Shown: positions 59,640 through 64,000 of the stretch, piece after piece
Layout of the letters: each line of letters begins with the position of its first letter
Position numbering within the stretch: position 1 is the stretch's first letter
Assembly: GCA_004556055.1 (NCBI GenBank)
Contig: SFIW01000005.1
Location: 1-64,000, forward strand
DNA from: Planctomycetaceae bacterium
GTDB lineage: Bacteria > Planctomycetota > Planctomycetia > Pirellulales > Thermoguttaceae
Reading direction: 5' to 3'
Length of the DNA stretch: 64,000 nt
Program-made: the position numbers and the translations under genes
Notes under the pieces: generated by a model
Databases searched by the model: none
The model's input: the letters and a program-made list of their open reading frames with translations, nothing else
Told to the model about the DNA's origin: nothing

Positions 59640-59692
59640 TAATCGGCGTGTTTTTCGTCGGTTCAAGATCGCCCAACGCGTCGCTTCTCCCG

Positions 59693-59720
59693 TTGAAAAA
59701 AGTGAGTAAGGAAGTATAAT
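59693..59720 (+). promoter_or_regulatory. Sigma-70-like promoter for the small protein and hemE
   Basis: TTGAAA (59693-59698), 16 bp, then a perfect TATAAT (59715-59720). The next start codon with a good ribosome site is ATG 59761. Confidence 0.65.
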
Positions 59721-59760
59721 GACGCTGATTATTTGGAGACTTCGAATGGAGGAGAGCGCG

Positions 59761-59943
59761 ATGAAAGCGGGAAAAACGCGACCATTGAGACCCTTAACGC
59801 CTGAAGAAAGACGCTTGGCTCTCATACGAACGCAACGCGAAACGGCGCGCGTCGTGAAGCGCACCCTCGTCGGTATCGCTCTTTTTGCTTTCGGATATTA
59901 CCTCTGTCTCCTTTCGCGTTCAAGACGCGGCGGCGACGAATGA
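59761..59943 (+). CDS. Small single-span membrane protein
   Basis: This 60-residue protein has a basic, polar start (LRPLTPEERRLALIRTQRETARVVKR), one membrane segment (TLVGIALFAFGYYLCLL, about 36-52) and a basic tail. ATG 59761 has a full GGAGGAG six bases upstream; earlier in-frame ATGs lack one and overlap the promoter. It is followed after 46 bp by hemE on the same strand, so they probably share a transcript. The function is unknown. Confidence 0.65.
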   Translation: MKAGKTRPLRPLTPEERRLALIRTQRETARVVKRTLVGIALFAFGYYLCLLSRSRRGGDE

Positions 59944-59989
59944 CGCGCTTCCTTCCATCCTTCCTTCCTTTCACCAACGGACATAAGAT

Positions 59990-61015
59990 ATGAACGACTC
60001 CCTTCTCGTAAAAGCTTTGCGTTGCGAACCGGTTGACCGTCCGCCTATATGGCTTATGCGCCAGGCGGGCCGGTACATGCCCGAATATCGCAAGCTTCGC
60101 GAGAGTCGATCCTTTTTGGAGTTGTGCAGTTCTCCCAAGTTTTGCGCGGACGTGATGGAGAAGGCGGTCGAACGACTCGACGTCGACGCCGCAATCGTCT
60201 TCTCCGATCTGTTGCCGATGCTCATTCCAATGGGATTTCGTCTCGAATATCTGCCGGGGGACGGCCCGCGCATCGCGAATCCTTTTTACGACGCGATGGA
60301 TCTTGATCGTGTTGTTGAACTCGAAGACGCGTCGGAGATGAATTACGTTTACGAAGCCGTTTCCCAAACGTGTCGCGCGGTTGCGCCTTTGCCGGTGATT
60401 GGATTTGCGGGCGCTCCCTTCACGCTTGCCGGTTACGCGATTGAAGGGGGGACGAGTCGCGTTTTTCAGAGGACGAAGACGTTTATGCGCGACGATCCCG
60501 ACGCGTGGTTTGAGTTGACGTCGAGATTGGCGCGTTCGAGCGCGCGGTATCTCAACGGTCAAATCGCCGCTGGAGCGAGCGCCGTGCAGATCTTCGATAG
60601 TTGGATAGGATGCCTGAGCGTTGAGGATTTCCGCAAATATGCGCTTCCCTCGCTTCGAATTCTGGTCGACATGCTCGATCCGAGCGTCCCGTCGATCTAT
60701 TTCGGTACGGGGAATCCTGCGCTTCTAGACGTGTTTGGAGAGGTCGGCGCGTCGTGCGTCGGCGTCGATTGGCGCGTCTCGATTTCCGAGGCGTGGCGTC
60801 GCGTCGGGTATACGTCCTCGATCCAAGGGAATCTCGACCCAACGACGCTTCTGGGCAATCAAGCTACGATTCGTCGTGAGGCGGAGGAGATCTTGCGTCA
60901 GGTCGGAAATCGCCCTGGGTTCGTCTTCAATCTCGGACACGGGGTTTTGAAAGACACCCCCGTTGAAAACGCTCAATTTCTCGTCAAAGTCGTGAAAGAA
61001 TGGAGCGCGCGTTAG
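59990..61015 (+). CDS. hemE: Uroporphyrinogen decarboxylase (HemE)
   Basis: This 341-residue protein has PIWLMRQAGRYMPEYRKLRE (the substrate-binding loop), DVDAAIVFSDLLPML, PVIGFAGAPFTLAGYAIEGG, VQIFDSWIGCLSVEDF, VDWRVSISEAW, IQGNLDPTTLLG and FVFNLGHGVLKDTPVENAQFLV, in family order and at family length. It removes four carboxyl groups from uroporphyrinogen III to give coproporphyrinogen III. No other haem gene is adjacent, although an exported chelatase-like gene lies far upstream. Confidence 0.97.
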   Translation: MNDSLLVKALRCEPVDRPPIWLMRQAGRYMPEYRKLRESRSFLELCSSPKFCADVMEKAVERLDVDAAIVFSDLLPMLIPMGFRLEYLPGDGPRIANPFYDAMDLDRVVELEDASEMNYVYEAVSQTCRAVAPLPVIGFAGAPFTLAGYAIEGGTSRVFQRTKTFMRDDPDAWFELTSRLARSSARYLNGQIAAGASAVQIFDSWIGCLSVEDFRKYALPSLRILVDMLDPSVPSIYFGTGNPALLDVFGEVGASCVGVDWRVSISEAWRRVGYTSSIQGNLDPTTLLGNQATIRREAEEILRQVGNRPGFVFNLGHGVLKDTPVENAQFLVKVVKEWSAR

Positions 61016-61084
61016 TCGTTGACGTCGCGTTTTCGCTTTGGCGAAGTAGAAAGACTTTTAATCTTCGACGGCTAATCTGTCGAA

Positions 61085-61585
61085 ATGAAACAATATAACG
61101 AATGGGAGCGCTTAGGCTCATTACGCGCGTTGCGTCGTGGACGGCTCCTTTCAACAACGACGTTTTGGTCTCACTGTATGAACGGTTTTTCCTCAAGCCG
61201 AGCTATGGGCTGGCTCTTTTTCCTCATCGCAGGGATATGCGTTTGGGCGTCGTATGACTCGACCTCGACGCGTTGCGTCTGCGTGGAATCGAGCGTTTCC
61301 TTGGCTTGCGACGTCGACGCCGCGTCGACTCAACCGGTCTACGATCTTTGGGGGACGATCGTAGACGCGTTTGACGTCTGGGACGGAGTCATGCCCTCGC
61401 GTCGCGCGCGCGTTCTTGGCGAGTCGTCCTCAAATGGAGTTTTCCTCGTCAAAACGATTGGATCCGTCGCAAAACGTTTTTCTTCAGAACGTCGCGGACT
61501 TGCGTATGACCTCTGGACGCGTTGCGTTGCTTCCTGCGACGGTCGCGTATGTCGCTATCTTGTCTTTCGTATTTTGCGTAATTAA
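61085..61585 (+). CDS. Hypothetical Cys-containing membrane or exported protein
   Basis: This is a 166-residue reading frame whose codon choice (many gac, gtc, tcg, gcg, cgt) matches neighbouring genes, which supports coding. It has a hydrophobic segment (MGWLFFLIAGICVWASYDS, about 41-59) followed by a Cys-rich stretch (CVCVESSVSLACDVD). No ribosome site is clear before ATG 61085; ATG 61178 (MNGFSSSRAMGW) would give a shorter protein with a signal-like start. No family is recognised. Confidence 0.5.
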   Translation: MKQYNEWERLGSLRALRRGRLLSTTTFWSHCMNGFSSSRAMGWLFFLIAGICVWASYDSTSTRCVCVESSVSLACDVDAASTQPVYDLWGTIVDAFDVWDGVMPSRRARVLGESSSNGVFLVKTIGSVAKRFSSERRGLAYDLWTRCVASCDGRVCRYLVFRILRN

Positions 61586-61711
61586 TCCTTTCTTCGTCTC
61601 ATAGTCGACTCATTTCTCTTGTCGACGCGAGTTTTGCGGAGTTCTTTTTCTTGATTTATTTCCCGACTTGCGACTCGACGAACGCTTTTTACATATGGAA
61701 GGACTTATATT

Positions 61712-62335
61712 ATGCCTGTTTTTGCATCGTTTGCGACCACTGTTCTTTACGCGCTTCCCGCCGCCGCCGCGCTCCTCTACGCTTGGTTCCAACTCATCGC
61801 CGCGAATCGTCGCTTGGATCGCGCTTGCGAATTCAAAACGAAAGTCGCCGCAGAAGACGCTTTGGCGTCATTTTTAAAGAAAAACGGCGCGACGTTTCCG
61901 ATCGAGAAGGGGGACGACTACCTCGAAAACGCCTATGATCCAGCTAAGGGAGAAATTCTCCTCAGTCCCGACGTATTTGGATGTGTCGACGCATGTTCAG
62001 TCGCTAGCGCTCTCAACGCCGGAAGTCAAGCTCTGGCGTATCGCAACGCCCCCGAGACGGTCGACCAAATCGCGCGCCTTCATTCGATCACAACCTGGTG
62101 GTTCTGGGGCGTGTTTTGCATTCTTGGGTTTGCCGTCATGGGAGAGTCGTTTATTGGAACGTGCGTCGGATACGCGACCCTGATTCCCCTCTACGCCATG
62201 TTTAGTATCCGCAAGAATATCATGAAAAGGAATCAGGCTCCCGCGCTCGAATTCGTTCAATCTTCCGGACTCTTCAACCTCGAGGAAGCGACCGTCCTGA
62301 AGAAAACGCTCGCCGCGGCGCTCGTTAATCCGTGA
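61712..62335 (+). CDS. Degenerate YugP-like (Zn_peptidase_2) membrane protein
   Basis: This 207-residue protein has an N-terminal membrane helix (TTVLYALPAAAALLYAWFQL), a soluble part, and two closing helices (WFWGVFCILGFAVMG, IGTCVGYATLIPLYAMF). The stretch FLKKNGATFPIEKGDDYLENAYDPAKGEILLSPDVFGCVDACSVASAL parallels YugP-type zinc peptidases, in which NG-x-x-x-V...DHYDP...K...LS-x-x-V-Y...SIAS leads into HEVGH. Here the aligned residues are SQALA (105-109), so both His and the Glu are absent. I infer a non-catalytic relative. AAGGA precedes ATG 61712. Confidence 0.6.
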   Translation: MPVFASFATTVLYALPAAAALLYAWFQLIAANRRLDRACEFKTKVAAEDALASFLKKNGATFPIEKGDDYLENAYDPAKGEILLSPDVFGCVDACSVASALNAGSQALAYRNAPETVDQIARLHSITTWWFWGVFCILGFAVMGESFIGTCVGYATLIPLYAMFSIRKNIMKRNQAPALEFVQSSGLFNLEEATVLKKTLAAALVNP

Positions 62336-62353
62336 AACGTCAACGACGAAGAA

Positions 62354-62379
62354 GGCGCCAAACGTCGACGCGCGGCGCC
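62354..62379 (-). terminator. Weak hairpin after trkH
   Basis: GGCGCC repeats at 62354-62359 and 62374-62379 can pair. On the minus strand the hairpin is followed by TTCTTCG, a poor U-run. Confidence 0.3.
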
Positions 62380-62393
62380 CTTCGGGATATCGT

Positions 62394-64000
62394 TCAACGA
62401 TTGCGCCAAAATGCCGGCGAGAATAGCGCGAGAACGCACCAAATTTCTAATCGTCCGACGATCATCGCCCAGCTAAAGATGATCTTGGACGCCTCGGAAA
62501 TCGAACCAAAATTTCCCGTCGAACCGAAGCATCCAAACGCCAGGCCTGTGTTGCTGAACATCGCGATCGTTCCCATGAAGACGTCGAAGAGCTTTTCGAC
62601 AGGGGAACGATCCTGGCTTGTCCAAAGCGAGTCGGGTTCAATTGCCGCAACGACGAAGGCCGTTATGAAGACGAGCGCGCAATAAGACGCGATGAACCTT
62701 AGCGCGGCGCCTGCGGTTTCCGGCTCCACGTTTTGTCCGCCAAGCTTCGTGATTTTGACGACGTTCGGACGGAATTTCTTCTGCGTTTCGTTCACGATAA
62801 GCCGCAGCGCCAGCGCCATTCGATAGACCTTCACTCCCCCCGCCGGAGAACCGGCGCATCCTCCCATAACCATCACGAAGATGAATAAAATCATCGTCGC
62901 GACGTTCCAATATTCGTATTTACATACGGCAAGGCCCGTGCTCGTCATCAAAGAAACCGTTTGGAAGAGAGAATTTCGGAACGCTTCGTTATAATCCTTG
63001 CAAACGATGACGCACTTTTTCCTAACCGAGGGCTCGGACAGTCCGTTCACTACGTTGGACGTCCCCGATTCGAATCCTTCGAGCTCGCACGGATGTTTCC
63101 CTTGTTGCGCGAGCGCACGGTGCGCCTGAATATTGGCGGTAGGAGCCCGCGTCCCTCGAAAGACGAAATTATGATTAACGACGCCAAGAACTGTCGCCAA
63201 GATCGACACGACTAGGATCGACGTGATATAAAATCGAAATTCAACGTCCTTGAAGAGTTTCTCAAAAGAACCTCGCGACGCCCAATATAGGAGCCAAAAG
63301 TTGATTCCCGAGACCGCCATGAAGAATACCATTCCGTATTCAAGCATATTCGTGCGCACACCAGCGGCTTGCGAGAAGAAGCCAGCGCTATCGTTTCGCG
63401 TGCTAAATCCCCCGTTGGAAGTAATCGAGAATGCGTGCGTAATCGAGTCGTAAAGGGATGCGCCGCAGAAGAGAAACCAGATGAAGACCGACAAAAATAG
63501 GACGAAGTAAATCAGGACGAGAGACCCCGCAAGGGACTGGATCTTGACGAAAGGCAGCGCCCCCGAAAAGAGGTGTTCAACCTTCAATATTGCTTTGCCG
63601 CTCGCGCCTTTCCCCAAAAAGGCGACAAAGCAACAGACGACGCCGAGCCCACCGATGAAGTGGGTGAGGCATCGCCAGAACAAAATCGAGCGCGGCAACG
63701 TTGACGGATCCTCCAGTTCGCCGAAGACGGACGCGCCTGTTGTCGTCAACCCGGAAGATGATTCAAAGAGCGCGTCGGCGAAGGTGAAAGGCACGCCTTT
63801 CAGGCGTTCTACGCCGCACAAAAGGTAGGGAAGCGTTCCAAGAAGAATCGCAAGAATCCAGCATAACGAGACGCAGGCGAAGGCTTCGCGCAAGTAGAGA
63901 CGCGAAGAGTCCGCGCCGCGTCCGAGAATATGGAAGACGAGCCCGACGACGAAGGATATGAGGCTGCTTTTAAATAACGCGCCGACGCCTTTCGCCTCGA
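62394..64000 (-). CDS. trkH: TrkH-family potassium uptake protein (N terminus cut by window edge)
   Basis: The frame is open to the right edge, leaving 534 residues and lacking only the N-terminal few dozen. The four pore loops are visible: SSGLTTTGASVFGEL, FSITSNGGFSTRNDS, VSLMTSTGLAVCKYEYW and FSNTGLAFGCFG, each with the central Gly of the selectivity filter. MGGCAGSPAGGVKVYR near the third repeat is a TrkH hallmark. It forms the potassium channel that works with the TrkA nucleotide-binding ring; no trkA is in the window. An insert of about 60 residues (about 260-320 of the visible part) with Cys lies in a loop before the third pore. Confidence 0.93.
   Translation of the reverse strand, partial: EAKGVGALFKSSLISFVVGLVFHILGRGADSSRLYLREAFACVSLCWILAILLGTLPYLLCGVERLKGVPFTFADALFESSSGLTTTGASVFGELEDPSTLPRSILFWRCLTHFIGGLGVVCCFVAFLGKGASGKAILKVEHLFSGALPFVKIQSLAGSLVLIYFVLFLSVFIWFLFCGASLYDSITHAFSITSNGGFSTRNDSAGFFSQAAGVRTNMLEYGMVFFMAVSGINFWLLYWASRGSFEKLFKDVEFRFYITSILVVSILATVLGVVNHNFVFRGTRAPTANIQAHRALAQQGKHPCELEGFESGTSNVVNGLSEPSVRKKCVIVCKDYNEAFRNSLFQTVSLMTSTGLAVCKYEYWNVATMILFIFVMVMGGCAGSPAGGVKVYRMALALRLIVNETQKKFRPNVVKITKLGGQNVEPETAGAALRFIASYCALVFITAFVVAAIEPDSLWTSQDRSPVEKLFDVFMGTIAMFSNTGLAFGCFGSTGNFGSISEASKIIFSWAMIVGRLEIWCVLALFSPAFWRNR

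Overview
The window most likely comes from a member of the Planctomycetota, possibly a gut- or rumen-type Pirellulales relative. The main evidence is a DUF1559 pseudopilin-like protein ending in the planctomycete H-X9-DG motif. Large secreted VIT/VWA, Gfo/Idh/MocA and GH78 proteins, a FliA/WhiG-type sigma factor, and many long secreted proteins without clear relatives support it. The placement is by gene content only. Genes sit in short, mixed-strand groups, and convergent pairs are often separated by bidirectional terminators. I found no tRNA, rRNA, CRISPR array or insertion sequence.

Positions 1-11,750 hold a DNA phosphorothioation system. The genes dptF (cut by the left edge), dptG, dptH, dndC, dndD and dndE all run rightward with overlapping or nearly touching ends. 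The restriction half (DptFGH) precedes the modification half (DndCDE). No dndB lies between the halves and no dndA is present. The DNA looks more A/T-rich than the rest, and a bidirectional terminator closes the operon.

Positions 11,800-16,250 run leftward: an anti-sigma kinase, a STAS antagonist and a LuxR-type response regulator form a partner-switching cluster, next to a secreted VIT/VWA protein. The space before the DUF1559 gene holds a promoter, a foldable stretch of about 190 nt ending in an intrinsic terminator (candidate small RNA), and three TTAG-N6-CTAA dyads.

Positions 16,300-35,400 hold the DUF1559 protein, an exported CbiX/CbiK-like chelatase, a GH78 rhamnosidase, a membrane coiled-coil protein, an AddA-like helicase-nuclease, ApbE, QueA, a GT4 glycosyltransferase and two secreted proteins. 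One of these has a hydrolase fold whose catalytic Ser and His appear to be replaced.

Positions 35,600-48,900 hold a FlgG-like secreted protein, ThyX, DsbD, the sigma factor, thioredoxin reductase, and the mlaE-mlaF-MCE lipid transport genes. The sigma factor and MCE genes share a 41-bp promoter-like block. DsbD and TrxB act in thiol redox, and the Mla-type genes in lipid traffic between membranes.

Positions 49,300-64,000 hold a lipoprotein, GlnRS, a large secreted glycosidase-like protein diverging from purE, a coiled-coil protein, IspD, a Tat-exported oxidoreductase, HemE, a degenerate YugP-like membrane protein and TrkH (cut by the right edge).

The best candidates for something new are the candidate small RNA with its TTAG-N6-CTAA dyads, the shared 41-bp promoter block, the FlgG-like exported protein and the two pseudoenzymes. 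The phosphorothioation operon is of a known type with an unusual layout.
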